Assembly (NCBI GenBank): GCA_946406115.1
Contig: OX291544.1
Coordinates: 5,022,001-5,086,000, forward strand
Reading direction: 5' to 3'
Source: Apoda limacodes
Lineage: Eukaryota > Arthropoda > Insecta > Lepidoptera > Limacodidae
Length of the DNA stretch: 64,000 nt
Below the pieces are notes generated by a model, which saw only the letters and a program-made list of their open reading frames with translations, was not told the DNA's origin and made no database searches. A program made the position numbers and the translations under genes. This document shows positions 20,920-32,964 of the stretch, in pieces. Every line of letters starts with the position of its first letter. Positions within the stretch are counted from its first letter, which is position 1.

Positions 20920-21085
20920 TAGCTGCTGCCCGCGACTTCATAAATTATAGCCTATATGTTATTCTGATGTATAAGCAACATTATTGTAAAGTTTCAATAA
21001 AATCCATGCAGTAGTTTTTGCGTGAAAGAGGAACAAACATCCATCCAAACAATCTTTCACGTTTATAATATTAGTAGGAATACCA
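20920..21085 (+). repeat. Common lepidopteran SINE-type repeat
   Basis: It carries 'AGCTGCTGCCCGCGACTTCA', 'TAGCCTATATGTTATTCTGA', 'AGTAGTTTTTGCGTGAAAGA', 'AACAAACATCCATCC' and the end 'TTTATAATATTAGTAGGA'. This ordered set is characteristic of one of the most abundant short retroelements in moth and butterfly genomes. Noncoding. Confidence 0.8.
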
Positions 21086-22084
21086 CTAATACTTAATAAG
21101 TAACAATAGGTAGGTGTGTTGTTTATAAGTGTAGTAAGTTTTAGAAAGACAGTGGTTATCAACCTACAGTTAGCGGGCCGTACCTATAAAGACCTGTGAT
21201 TTTTTAAATATTTTGAACCTTCCACGGACATACTTTTTCATTAATATTAATTTATATATGTACTATCTACCTTCTTTATCACCGTTAATTGGTTCTGATT
21301 TTGTCAAAGGTACGTACATCCTACATTAGGTACCATCAAAATACTTTATTTTACTGGAAACGAAGTATTTGCGGCCCATAAGTTTATTATCCCTGATTTT
21401 AATAATCAGCTGGTATCGAAAAATCTTATCGTTGATTAAAGCATAGTTTAAAGTTATGGCCTCGACATAAGGGTCATGCAAAGTGAAAAGTATTATGTGC
21501 TTCTGGCATGATGTGGTAAATTACCCACGTAAGTACCGAAGTACTTATAAGTATAAAATGTCACTTGGTTAGGTCGTAGGTAGGCTTGCGTTTCAGCAGA
21601 CATAAAATCTTTATTTTTTATAAAATATTGAGCCACCATCCAGCAATCAACTTTCGGCAGATTATCCGACTGACCTTTTTGGTAACCCTCTTTCATGGTG
21701 CAGATTTTCCTCACAAGGCACTTATTGGTCAGAGTAACTAAAAGGGGGCGCAAGGGAAAAAACTAACAGGTTGATTGTTACAACAACAATAAACTAATAC
21801 CTAATGAGATAAAATAACTGCAGCGCGCGCGCGAGATACTCGTATCACTTCAATGGGTTTGCAGGGCACGAGCGACACGGATCGACGGGAACCCTGACGT
21901 CACGAGTCAAGCGCACGCAATCTTGGAAATTTAAATAGTGCTCAAATCTTCTCACGGCCATAACTTCTGTAATACTCCATAGATTTTTGTAAAATAAAGA
22001 CTGATATAACGTACGAAATCTTAAATTTACTGTTAAGTAGGTTTTATTACACTATTCGAATGTGTTAGTAACCCTAAATAGTTC

Positions 22085-22200
22085 GTTTAAGCTCAGTTAT
22101 GGTTATTCCCGTGGGATATCCTATGTCCTTCCCCGGGACTCAAACTTCAATACCAAATTTCATCTAAACCAGTTCAGCGGTTCCCGATCCATCCAGTCGT
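22085..22200 (+). repeat. RTE-tail-type repeat fragment
   Basis: Contains 'TTATTCCCGTGGGATATCCT' followed by 'CCAAATTTCATCTAAACCAG', a pattern of lepidopteran RTE/SINE 3' regions. The flanking 22200-22430 segment is GC-richer but I recognise nothing in it. Confidence 0.55.
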
Positions 22201-22908
22201 TAAGATGTGATTGAGTAACAAACAACCAAACATATGTCTTACAGCACGACGACGACTTACTGGCGACATTTTTCATACACGGCACCAATCGAATGAGATT
22301 TTTAGCTGGTAAAACAGCATGTAGTCGACAGTAGGCGTAGACGGTCACGCGGTAGCGGCGATTTACAACTGCTAGTAATCGCCTGCTGAGAATAGCAGCC
22401 ATATATCGCAACGTGTGACTGAGACGTAACTATGTATGTCATTTGTAACACCAAAGCAATAATCATAAGACTAAAATAGACAAAAACAGTCCCTTTAGTG
22501 GGTCGAAACTAGTTGAATGTCACCACTTTAACTATACAATACTACCTTTTTTTGAAATTATTTACCTGGTATCATAGAGCAACACGGCCCCCATACAGGG
22601 GGGCCCTTAACAGAAGTACTAGCCCTCACTAGACTAAATCTAATTGAGTGACTGTGAGATTATCCTTCAATAATGTCAATTTAATCGATATTTTGCTGTT
22701 AAATATCTAAATTACAAAAATATGGCACTACCTTTCATATGTAATTAACCTTTCATCACAAAACTGAAACATATCTTAAAAACTGTACATTACGTTTTGT
22801 TCGTCTGGATTTGTTTACCAACACATTGCAGTCAATCGAGCAATTAAACCGAAAATTACCAACTTATCTTACAGTTAAAAAAAGTGGTATAAAAAAATTA
22901 CATACAGT

Positions 22909-23291
22909 GCGTTTCTTTTGAGCCGCCTTAAAATTTAATAGTAAAACCTCAGTCTAGCACCAACTACCCGTTCTGTCTGAGCGCATCTAATAATTTTAGC
23001 GGTGCTATTATTGTCCAAATGAAACGCGTTTCGCGTCATTTTTTGACAGTTCCGTGTGTGTAAATGTTTAAGTATTTTATTTTGATTTCTTTGTAGATAA
23101 TATCAAAGACACAGTTAATAAGTTAATAATGCAAAAATAAACTTCTCTCTAAAAAAACAACGTTATAAGTATTTTTCTCACAGCATTCACTTTCACATTT
23201 GACAACTGTCAAAAAGTAGCGCAAAATACCCACCTCCCGATATGGGTTTTTTGTAGCAACATTTCGTAACAAAACCGCTCAAAAGAAACGC
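22909..23291. mobile_element. MITE with 15-bp inverted ends GCGTTTCTTTTGAGC
   Basis: GCGTTTCTTTTGAGC at 22909-22923 is repeated exactly as its inverse at 23277-23291. The interior (about 350 bp) has no coding frame. The ends lie just before the large foldback element at 23360, and the short stretch between them repeats an AATGAAACGCG motif also present inside (near 23018). A non-autonomous DNA transposon is the simplest reading. No target duplication could be fixed. Confidence 0.55.
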
Positions 23292-23359
23292 TAAAAGTCA
23301 ACATTAAATTTTGCTACCAAAAGCTAATGAAACGCGAACCGCTAAAAATTCTGCTACTA

Positions 23360-23868
23360 GGGGTGCGTTCCAAATCGCAACGAGGAAGTTAAAAAGTGGT
23401 TTTGGGACGCTCGGGGTAGAGTAATTTTCCAACTGTCAAGTTGAATTCTTTACACCACCATAGAAAAGGTTGAAAATCACTCCTGTCAGTGTGAAAATTA
23501 ACTGTCAAACGCTCGTTCCAGAACGGGTTGATTTTTCAACTTTACCGGGCGATAATTACTCGGCGTGATTTGGAACATAGCCTTACTGTTAAAAAATCGC
23601 CAAATGGAACTTTTACTACCAGTGTGCCAAAGAGTAGCGTCCTAGGCTCTGTTTCAAATCACGCCGAGTAATTATCGCCCGGTAGAGTTGAAAAATCAAC
23701 CCGTTCTGGAACGAGCGTTTGACAGTTAATTTTCACACTGACAGGAGTGATTTTCTACCTTTTCTATGGCAGTGTAAAGAATTCAACTTGACAGTTGAAA
23801 AATTACTCTACCCTGGGTGTCCCAAAACCACTTTTTTAACTTCCTCGTTGCGATTTGGAACGCACCCC
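23360..23868. mobile_element. 509-bp foldback MITE with 224-bp arms
   Basis: The left arm 23360-23583 is the near-perfect inverse of 23644-23868, leaving only about 60 bp of loop. The termini are GGGGTGCGTTCCAAATCG and its inverse, flanked on both sides by TA (23358-23359 and 23869-23870), as expected for a Tc1/mariner-type TA target duplication. No coding frame. A transcript would fold into a long hairpin, so it could feed small-RNA pathways, which is inference. Arm identity is high, with a few substitutions (for example GGAACA against GAAACA near the loop). Confidence 0.9.
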
Positions 23869-23999
23869 TATTGTAATGTTTCCCCGAAAGACGATAGTGT
23901 TGTTCTCCCTTAATACAGATATTATCGAAAATGAAATCTTGATATTTCTAATACTTGTATTTGCCTATTTGTATGAAGTGAAACGTCTTTAAGATCGCA

Positions 24000-25450
24000 C
24001 AGAAATATACGGATACCCGGACATAAATGTGAATCGTAATAAAATTGTTTATATCGTATTGCATTAATAAATCCCAAACTATTAGTCTTAGAGTCGTAAT
24101 TGTCATCATTAAGCTTAAATATTTAGCTCACTGATACAATCAGGAGTTTGCGTCAGGTGAGGGCAGGTTGGCGAGGAATGGGCATCGTGGAGATTGAATA
24201 GAACCGACGCTCTCTGTCCTTTCGACTAAGTGTAGTCGTGTCAAAAGCATTAAATAAAATCAATGGCAATAACTTTTTTTGGTCTATCAGTTATCATGCA
24301 CACGAAAATGATTTTACTTATTACAATTTGGTATTCGGTAAATTAATCATGGAAAAATCTACATATACAAGAATCAGTTTCTTACTGAAAAACCTAACCC
24401 ACAAAAATGTATTTGTCAAATTTACACAAAATAATCCAATTTAAAAACCAGTAACTACCTAGTATTTTTTTCTAATTATTTTAATAAGCGCATTAAATAT
24501 TTTTTTTACAAAACCACAAACAAAGTAACTTTCTAATTCTTTTACGTCAAAATCTAATTCACATACTGTTTGGACTACTAGTGATTGGACACGGCCTATT
24601 CTCACCGAGGGTTATTTGAACCATATGTTACCGGCCAAACCAGATTTCAGGCCAAATTAGTTTGTCCTTGGCCAAACTTGTTCATTCTCAGCGTATCATT
24701 ATATACTAGCTTAGCCCAGGACAATCTAGTTTGGCCTAGGCCGAACTGATTTTGAATTATCATTAAAGTAAATTAATGCTTAAAATTAAAAGGCAATAAA
24801 TAAGATGCGCAATATTTAATTTACACATAGTCTACAAAATAAAAAAAAAACAGTATTGATTAAAAGTGACACAACACTTGTACAAAATTATAAAATAAAA
24901 TCAGTACTTCTTAGTGTTATGTATTCTTTTAAGCCATGAGCTTTAAAGATAGTATCTGATAAAATTATTTACGAAAATTCAAATAAAATACGAATAATAA
25001 TTTTTAGGGTCAAAGTAAAATTAAAGAACTTTTTGTGCTACTAAGTGTAACATGTAAATCTTTTATTTATTTTACATGGTGTACTATGGCGGCATTTCAA
25101 ATTACACAAAACCTTTTTTTATACCGGCTGGCACCTATTCGTAGTAGTTTTTGGTACAGGTACACCTCATAAGCCTTGTCCTATTCCAACTGAATCCTTG
25201 TTAGCTGCAGTCCTTAGTGAGATTCGATCATCGTGACTAGCATAAATTGGCAGAAATTTTTGAATAAAAAAGTCAAATGCAGGTCTGCCACAAAGAAACA
25301 GAAAAAACATAAAATTTGTAAACCTTTTAAGTTTGTTGCACTATTTTTATATGTTTGTCATTACTTCGCATTTTGTCATAGATTAGAAAGAAAGATACGG
25401 ATCAAGGTGAACCAGATTTCATTATTGCGTGGTATTGCGTGCCATTTATT
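24000..25450. other. Gene-free region with GGCCAAAC-type short repeats
   Basis: Between 24620 and 24760 the motif GGCCAAAC/GGCCAAA occurs several times directly and then inverted ('TAGTTTGGCCTAGGCC'), suggesting a degraded inverted-repeat element. The rest is AT-rich with no exon or RNA gene I can support. Confidence 0.4.
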
Positions 25451-25454
25451 ACAC

Positions 25455-25690
25455 TAATATTTTATAATATAAGGCGAAAGTTTGTGTGTGTATTTTTATA
25501 TTTGTTACTTCTTCACGCTGAAACGGCTGGACTTTAAATAAAATTTGGTATGGTGGTAGCCAACACCCTGGATTAACACATAGGCTACATTTTATACTAA
25601 AAAAATCAAAATTTCCTGTAGGTATAAGTAAGTTTGAACGAACTATAGCTGTAGCTACAGCTTGCTATAGCAAACCTTATTAGTATAATT
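25455..25690 (-). repeat. SINE-type repeat, minus orientation
   Basis: It begins (plus-strand view) TTATAATATAAGGCGAAAGT and continues with 'GGCTACATTTTATACTA'. This is the reversed order of the common lepidopteran element seen at 20920-21085, though more diverged. Noncoding. Confidence 0.55.
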
Positions 25691-26189
25691 CAGAAGTTCC
25701 ACGTCGATTATTGAATTTAAGGCAGGTGCAACCGCTGGCAAAATCTAATATTAGCTCATGACATGAGGCGCGAAGTTTTAAATAATAGTTTCAAAGGCAA
25801 ATAACGATTAGAAAACAAAAGTTTCTGTAGTTGATATTTTCCTTAGCTTAAGCTGGGCTTTCGGGCTTGTATAAAGGTACTGCCACTGACTAACATAAAT
25901 AATTTTGCAGAAAAATTTGACGTCTTCAGACAGTTATGCAATACTATGTTTTCAATCATTATTCAATAAAACTGGCTCTTAGGACTGACATTAAGTCTAC
26001 GAGGTTAAATCTAATATTGCTCCAATTTTACTATCATATTTAGCAGCTAGCTAAACGACTGTGTCAAATGTGTTTCTTTATATATATATATATACGACAT
26101 AAAAGAACACAATATATTGTTATTTTGAGTACTTGTTGTGTACATTTTAATTATTTTCTTAATATCTAATTTTGATATGTTCACCATAA

Positions 26190-26520
26190 GAATACGCTAA
26201 ATGTTTGTATATAATTTGTGATGAGTCTGTTATAAAACTACAGTTTTCTATAAATGACAAAAAAATAACAAATGCTCATTAAAACCTAAAGGAACAATTT
26301 ATACGAGCAATGATTACAATTAAAATTGGTACTTGAATGTTCTTTACATCGAACTTGAAATTTTCAAACAAAATAATTTTTTTTCTAATATTTTCAATAT
26401 TTGAAAAAATTAATCAAATTTGCCTCTCCTTACTCTGTGACAGACGGACGGACGGACGGACATAAGAGTGATCTCAATAAGGTACTGTTTTTTCTTTTAT
26501 GGTACAGAACCCTAAAAATA
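26190..26520 (+). repeat. Interspersed repeat copy (pair with 19640-20040)
   Basis: Same ordered blocks as 19640-20040, including 'CTGTGACAGACGGACGGACG' and the end 'TTTATGGTACAGAACCCTA'. It sits about 500 bp upstream of the Ubl4A start codon. Confidence 0.7.
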
Positions 26521-27025
26521 TAGAAAAACTAATGTACCTACTAAAGTTTTAAAAAACGGAAAAAAAATATTCGTATCGTAATTAATATTGGGTTAACCCA
26601 AGTTGGGCTTATGAACGCCCCTCATGTGGATAGCAAACAAAACAAACATGGCTGTCGGCGCCTAGTGGCTCGTACTGCTAAAAGACGTTCGTGAACAGCT
26701 ATTGCTATCTCTTTTATATACAAGTAAAACTAGTCTTAGAGTGACGAATACTATTTACAAGTAAATTGTTCAACTTATTGTATCGATTTATGTTTTGATG
26801 GGGACGACGAAAATAATAATAGAATGGAAATAAAAAATATAAAACAATTCAATAAACTTTAAATTTAAAATCATTTGTAATTGCAGTTCGAAAAACGGAG
26901 AAAACTGAAATGTATAGAAAATAGTTATTTTCATAGATTATTTTATTTGTTTTGTAAGAGTATCAAACACATTTTTATTGTTGTATTTTATCATCAGACA
27001 CCCAGGTTGGTTACCTAATTTCAAA

Positions 27026-30000
27026 ATGAAAATAATTGTAAAGAAATTACAAGGTGGAGAATGCAATATAGAGGTAAGAACAAAATAATTCATCTTTCAG
27101 TATGATCATTTCGTATCTAGGAAATTAGACGTATATAGTGTGTTATGTTGGGCAAAATAACTGAAAGGGGTTTGGAGTGTACAAAAGGGGGCGCTGAGGA
27201 AGATCCTTTTAGTTACCTACCCTGACCAAAGGGAAAAAACCAGTCTCGTTTCGGTTAGGTATTCAAAAGGGGGCACTGGCTGAAAAAAAGAAACTAGGAA
27301 TTTTGTTTCGACGGATAAAAAAACTGCACTAACAGGGTCTCCACTTTCTGTAAAAAGTGTGGAAAGTCAGGGAAAAGTCAGGGAAGCTTATGGTAAGGTC
27401 AGGGAAAAAATGATATTTACAAAAAAATTTAGGTGAAACAAAAATGCTGCTATCCCAGTAATTGATAATGAGGGATATTTTTATGCTCTAGCTGACCCTA
27501 ATCTAGTCTTTCGGACGGTTCCAAATGGCCACCATACCGGCCAAGGGAATTATTTTTTTTTTTGCAAAGCGATTTGTACTAGTATTGCATTTGGATTTTG
27601 GAAAGTATTTGATAAAATGTGACCATTATTATTTTTGCCATACTTCTAGTGGGGGGAAAACGTGCTGCCATACTTGAAAAAACTTATTTAATCGACACAT
27701 TTCAAAAAATTTTTTTTTTTTTTTTTCCCATTTATAATTTGCCATCAGTCGTAAGACTATAATCAAATATGTTGGGATGCAGTTGACGTTTTTAGAAGTA
27801 TGAGGCCAATGTCCCATATTCAATATTTAAGGCAGTACATTTGCCCTTTTAAGTCTCTTAAATTTGTTGGGCTGGAGCAACATTTTGGTGAGAGGATTAG
27901 GATGAACAGTGAGCCGATCCTTGTAGTTTATTTTGTAACGCTCTATTTCCTCAGAGATAGTTGGTATTTCAAGATAAGAGTGGATTTCCTTGTTCCGGGC
28001 ATACCAGGGAGCTCCTGCAATCACTCTTAAAATGTTATTTTGGGTTCTCTGTAGGCGCTCAACGTTTGACTTGCTTGCAGTGGACCACATTAGTATGCCA
28101 TAGGTCCAGATTGGTTTTATAACAGCATTGTAAATGAGCAGTTTGTTGGTCAGTGACAATACAGATTGTTTTCCGAGGAGCCAAAGGAGATTCCTAAAAC
28201 GAAGGTTGATTTCGTCTCGCTTCTTGTTTATGTGGTCTCTCCATGTGAGCCGTTGATCCAAGTGGAAACCCAAGTATTTAACACAATGAGTTTGAGGAAG
28301 TGTTCTCCTAGTTTAACTGGCGGACATAATCCTTTCCGTAAGGTGAATGTTATGTGGTTGGATTTCGAAGCACTTGCCTTTATTCTCCACTTTTGTAGCC
28401 AAGTTTGTGTTATTTTGAGCTGGTTTTGCAGTTCGTGGCTCGCCTGTACGGGGTCCTTGTTACAAGAGAGAAAGGCTGTATCATCAGCAAAAGTGGCAAC
28501 ACTAATCATAGACGATAGTTGAGGAAGATCACACGTAAAAATGTTGTATAGCACTGGTCCAAGCACAGATCCCTGAGGTACTCCAGCTAAGATTTTTCGG
28601 AGAGTGGATCTGGATTCACCCTGCTTCACTTGAAACCATCTGTCAGCCAAGTAAGATTGAACAACCGGGAATATTGAGTGAGGCAAATATTTTTTTATTT
28701 TGCACAACAAGCCTCTGTGCCAGACTCTGTCAAAAGCCTGCTGAACATCCAAAAAAGCAGCTGAGCAGTACTCTTTCTTCTCTAGACACTGCCAAATAGT
28801 GTGGTAAACCCTGTGCATTTGCTCAGTTGTAGAGTGGTGTTTACGGAAACCAAATTGGTGGTGGGGAATGATGTCCACTTCACTAAGGCATTTGTTAAGT
28901 CTTAGGAGAAAGACTCGTTCCCAAAGTTTTGAGAGAACAGGAGTGAGGCTAATAGGCCTATAGGACGAAATTTCACTGGCTGGCTTCCCAGGCTTGAGGA
29001 CCATGGTAATCAGTGAGACTTTCCACAGTTGAGGGAAATAGTTTAGTCTGAAAATAGCATTAAACAGAATTGTAAGAAACAAAATGCATTTCCTAGGCAA
29101 AGCCTTTAGAATCTGGGGAGTTATCAGGTCGTATTCAGGGGCTTTGTTCGGATCCATCTTTGCTATCTCTCTAGTTACTTCAGTGGGAGTTGTCATTGAT
29201 ATTAAGGGACATAGCTGAAAGTCCTGACTGAGGATTTGGTCTATCTCCTTATCATCATCACCAACAGGAGCGTTAGGTTGAAATACAGATTCTAGGTAGG
29301 TAGCAAAAGCTTCCGATTTTTGATCATCTGTTTGTGTCCATTTATTACCAGTTCTGACTGGATGAGAAAACTGTTGGGGTTGTTTTGTATCTCTTGTTAT
29401 TTTCCACAAATTGTGCTCTCCACGGCCATTAGGTGACATATTCTCCAGCTTTCTCTTCAATGTTTCATTGGCTGAGTGTTTAAGTAAGCATTTAAGTTCC
29501 TTGATGGCACGATTGAGGCGGGTTTTGTCAGAGGGACAACGGGACTGCTGCCATATTCTTCTTAGTCGTCGTTTTCCGCAATTTTACGCTTAATTTCTAT
29601 AGGTAAGATGCGATTTGACTGGGAGACTTGCAGATCTGGGGTGTTTGCCCAAGCAGCGTTTTGTACAAGGTTTGTGATGTATACAGTGGCCTCGTCAATG
29701 TCTTCAGAAGTTTTCAGTGGAACTTTGAGGTTAATATTCTCATTAAGGTATTCTTGGAAGGATTCCCAATCAGTTCTGTGATTGCATAGAGATTCGTAGC
29801 CATTTTTGTTTGTGACTATTGAAGCGCTTATATTTAGTATGACAGGAGTGTGGTCGGATGATCCATCTAGATTTGCTTCAATTGTGGTATACAACTTTCC
29901 AATGTTTTTGGTAATGAAAAAATCTAGCAAGTCAGGTAACTTGTGAGGATCTGAAGGCCAATAGATTGGTTCGCCAGTTGATATGGTTAGCAGGTGTTTT

Positions 30001-31012
30001 CTGTCAACGCATTTTTTTAATTCGCGTCCTCGAGTGACAGTTGTTCTCGAGCCCCAAGATTCATGCTTAGCGTTCCAGTCCCCTCCAGCTATAAAACGGT
30101 TGCCAAGTGTCTCCAAGTAGTGTGAGAACATGGACTCACTAATTTTGTGCTTAGGTGGGCAATACACAGCAGATAGATTTATAGCACCCATTTTGTCTTC
30201 AATCTGTACATTTGTTGCTTGTAAGTGGTCTGTGGCATATGGGTTAAGAGCGCAGTGTTTAATGCTTTTTTTGACAACAATAGCAGTTCCAGCATGGGCT
30301 TTACCATCAGGGTGAGGAGTCAGATATGTGCAGAAGTTGGGCAGGTTAATTCTACTTTTTGATGAAACATGGGATTCAGATATTAAGACGATATCTAGGT
30401 TGTTGGAGTTGATAAACATTTCTAGTACGTTTGTGTTGGGTGCTAGGCCGTTAATGTTCCAGGTGGAAACATTTAATTACACGTTTTATTTTCAAAAATA
30501 TGACTGTAAAATATTTTTTTACAGTTTAGATACAATTCTCCCTTTAAAAAATATTTCAGATTTAAATGACATTATTTTCAATTTAAATGTGCAAATTTCA
30601 GGTACTACCAACAACTACTGTACTGGAGATCAAGAGGCAAGTAGCTGAAGAACTAAATATTCCCGTAGAACAACAAAAACTTCTCCTTTTAGGCAGAACT
30701 TTAGCTGATGACCAAGCCATTCAGAATTATTCTTCGATAACTGAAGGCACCAAACTGAACTTGGTTGTCAAAAAACCAGAAGGACTGTATGAAGCTTCTT
30801 TAAAATATTTTAAAAAAACAGGCATGTCCGAAACTGATGCAGCTAATTCAGCTAATCGTCTTTTAAAGGTGGTGGAAGAGAAATTCAATCGATTGTCATG
30901 GGACGATGTTGACAGACTATGTTTGGATTGCTTGTTAGATGAGAATGGCCAAAGTCTGCCTCCAGCATCAATTGACAATGAGCCAGAATGTGATGATATG
31001 TTTGGCTTGTGA
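27026..31012 (+). CDS. Ubl4A: Ubiquitin-like protein 4A homologue (two exons)
   Basis: Exon 1 is 27026-27073 (16 codons, 'MKIIVKKLQGGECNIE'), with donor GTAAGA at 27074. Exon 2 is 30602-31012, after acceptor AATTTCAG. The joined product is 152 aa, close to the 157 aa of human UBL4A. Residues 1-75 form a ubiquitin-like fold ('QKLLLLGRTLADDQAIQNYS', 'GTKLNLVVKKPE'). The end has 'KVVEEKFNRLSWDDVDRL', matching the C-terminal Tugs domain that packs against BAG6. In known species UBL4A/Get5 works with BAG6 and GET4 to hand tail-anchored proteins to the TRC40 insertion route. The start has context AAAATG with no competing upstream frame. The 3.5-kb intron contains a Jockey LINE in the opposite orientation. 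No lesion is seen. Confidence 0.9.
27350..27420. repeat. GTCAGGGAA short repeats in the Ubl4A intron
   Basis: AGTCAGGGAA/GGTCAGGGAA-type units occur three times between about 27364 and 27408, preceded by a similar AAAGTGTGG tract. Noncoding and probably part of a degraded mobile element. Confidence 0.4.
27709..30490 (-). mobile_element. Jockey-clade LINE, 5'-truncated, in the Ubl4A intron
   Basis: A minus-strand LINE spans endonuclease to poly(A) tail, the tail seen as 17 T at 27710-27726. It starts at the first endonuclease motif ('WNINGL' near 30445), so ORF1 and the 5' UTR are missing. TTCAAAAA occurs at both boundaries (27701-27708 and 30491-30498), a plausible target-site duplication, though the AT-rich setting makes it weak evidence. 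It is wholly intronic and antisense to Ubl4A. Confidence 0.8.
27827..30470 (-). pseudogene. Jockey ORF2: endonuclease plus reverse transcriptase, two frameshifts
   Basis: The endonuclease (30470-29570) has 'STWNINGLAPNTNVLEMF', 'VLISESHVSSKS', 'FIAGGDWNAKHESWGSR' and 'SDHTPVILNIS', the conserved catalytic series. The reverse transcriptase (29460-28228) has 'KAPEYDLITPQILK'-like spacing, 'YRPISLTPVLSKLWERV', 'HHQFGFRKHHSTTEQMHRV', motif A 'AFLDVQQAFDRVWHRGLL', 'AGVPQGSVLGPVLYNIFTCD' and catalytic 'ATFADDTAFLS'. The C-terminal 'MGFHLDQRLTWRDHINKK' to 'NNILRVIAGAPWYARN' continues in another frame to 27827. Frameshifts near 29570 and 28265 break an otherwise complete ORF2. All catalytic motifs survive, so decay is recent. 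Confidence 0.85.
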
Positions 31013-31161
31013 CCCTTTACCAGTCAGTTGCTTTATCTATTTAATTCTCTTCTATAAATTTTGGACCAATTTATTGGCCAGTCCAGCAAAACAAACACAA
31101 ATGACATCAATTAACCTCTATGAGTTTAGATTTGATCTTGTAATGGTTGTAATTTAATCTG

Positions 31162-31167
31162 AATAAA
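31162..31167 (+). terminator. Polyadenylation signal AATAAA of Ubl4A
   Basis: A canonical AATAAA lies 150 bp after the Ubl4A stop codon, on the same strand, in AT-rich 3' UTR sequence. No closer canonical signal is seen after the stop. Confidence 0.6.
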
Positions 31168-31497
31168 TCTCATAGACAATGGATCTATCTCTTACTTTTG
31201 CATGATCCATCTGACTCAAATCTTTGAAATCAATTGCCAACTTCTTACTATATTGTGTTGTGATCTTGCATCCACTGAACTGTGACAATGCAAAATAATA
31301 ATGTCTGTCTCGTTTAATGTAAACGCTTTTGTTTAAAAATCCATTTTTATTTAGATATATAAATATCTTAGTACACGTGGTTAGTCTATTAGGATCATAT
31401 GAACTTTAAAAAAAATTGTTGTTCTTTTGTTAAAAATGGACTAGCATGATTAAAAACAGTGTCAACTTTTTAAAAGTTTTTGCACTTATAGATATTT

Positions 31498-31690
31498 TTT
31501 TTTAATACCACTAAGGTGGCAAACAAACAAGCTTACAGTCCGTCTGATGGTAAGCGGTCACCGTAGCCTATGGACGCTTGTAACACCAGGAGTATTACTC
31601 GCGCGTTGCCGACTCTTCAGAAATCTAATAACTTCTTTCTTGAAGAACCCCGTAGAGGAAGTCCTTAGAGAAAACTTTGGCAGATAAACT
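31498..31690 (-). mobile_element. Zenon LINE 3'-end fragment
   Basis: It contains the T run followed by ACCACTAAGGTGGCAAACAA and 'CTGATGGTAAGCGGTCACCG', matching the 3' UTR of the copy at 15799-17345, then the last coding residues in reversed view. It is truncated after about 190 bp, downstream of Ubl4A. Confidence 0.85.
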
Positions 31691-32444
31691 ATTCTTTCAT
31701 TCACTATTAATATGTTTGCAAAATATACATAGTATATAGTTTATGATACAGTTTATTGAGTTTACTTATTTTAAGTTTGTAAAAATCATTACATTTAATG
31801 TGACCTATCAAATCTCAATTGAGAGATAATTATGACCTCTATCAAGTAGGTACTTGTTTTTCTTAAAAAGTTAACTGTGCGCATTCACAGTAACTGCGTA
31901 ATACTTAGTAGTGCTAACTTGATTATGTAAAGCGGCAAAGCCGATCATTATCATGGCGGTAGCTGATGATTTTTATTGGTTTGAATAAGGAGCTGGTAAC
32001 AAGTAAACTGATTGCAAGTTAAGATCAAAGGAAATGCGTGATTAAAGTTTCTAATCTACAAAGAAGGATGTGTTTTTAAATTATTAGTGTTGTGTATATG
32101 TAGTTATTATATATAGGTGTTGCACTGATTCTGCTGATTAAAATGTTTTGTAGAAGGAATATATAATTAAAATTAAGGGATGAGAGCCAAGCTCCATAAC
32201 TATGTGTAGTAATTTTAGCTAATAAGCGGGATAATGACGGAATAATGACTTTGATATATATATTTTATTTGTTAACATCGCAGAAGTTAAAATTATATAG
32301 AAATCTTTCTAAATTAAATTGCGAAATCAAAATAAGAATGGGAATGCCTTTGATCGCTTTGAAAGTACGGTTGACAATAGAAACTCAAATCTTATTAAGA
32401 TTATATCTGCTTTTTAAAGATTGCTCGTTGACTTGACTCTTTTG

Positions 32445-32540
32445 GTAGTAGTGGCATAGTAGTACTGCCAGCCAAACTCATGGACGCGGGTTCGAATGGA
32501 TCCGATCAGGACATTTATGTGTTTAATATAGGTAATTTTA
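32445..32540 (+). repeat. tRNA-headed SINE fragment
   Basis: It has an internal B-box-like GCGGGTTCGAATGG preceded by a degenerate A-box-like GTGGCATAGTAGTACTG, then a tail with 'TTTATGTGTTTAATATAGG'. The same tail type follows the SINEs at 43140-43275 and 46350-46475. It cannot fold as a proper tRNA. Confidence 0.45.
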
Positions 32541-32964
32541 TCCCTTATTAGTACAATCTTTGCTTATTTTGCGACCAGATAGCGCTGTGTATAAAGTCCG
32601 GGAATATGTTTTTTTTTTCTTTTGTAATTTTTTTTGCTCACCCTACTCGACTTACTCCATTAGGGGACAAGATGTTGTCCGTCATGTCATTCCTGTTCTT
32701 AGTTTGTTGTGTTAATTTATGTTTAAAATGATATTTCATTGTAATACTAGCGTAGTGTACCTATTTAAGAAAATGTAATCAATGACTCCGTAAAATTAAA
32801 GAGTAAAGTAGTTTTTGTTTTTTCTATTAAAATTTTTACTTTTAAGATAAAGTTAGGCAGACCACTGATGATGCAAAATGACACTGATACCGTCTGCATC
32901 ATTATTCACTTTGCTGTATCTAGTGCGTCTCTAAACTCACGTGACTATTATCATACTTTGCCAG

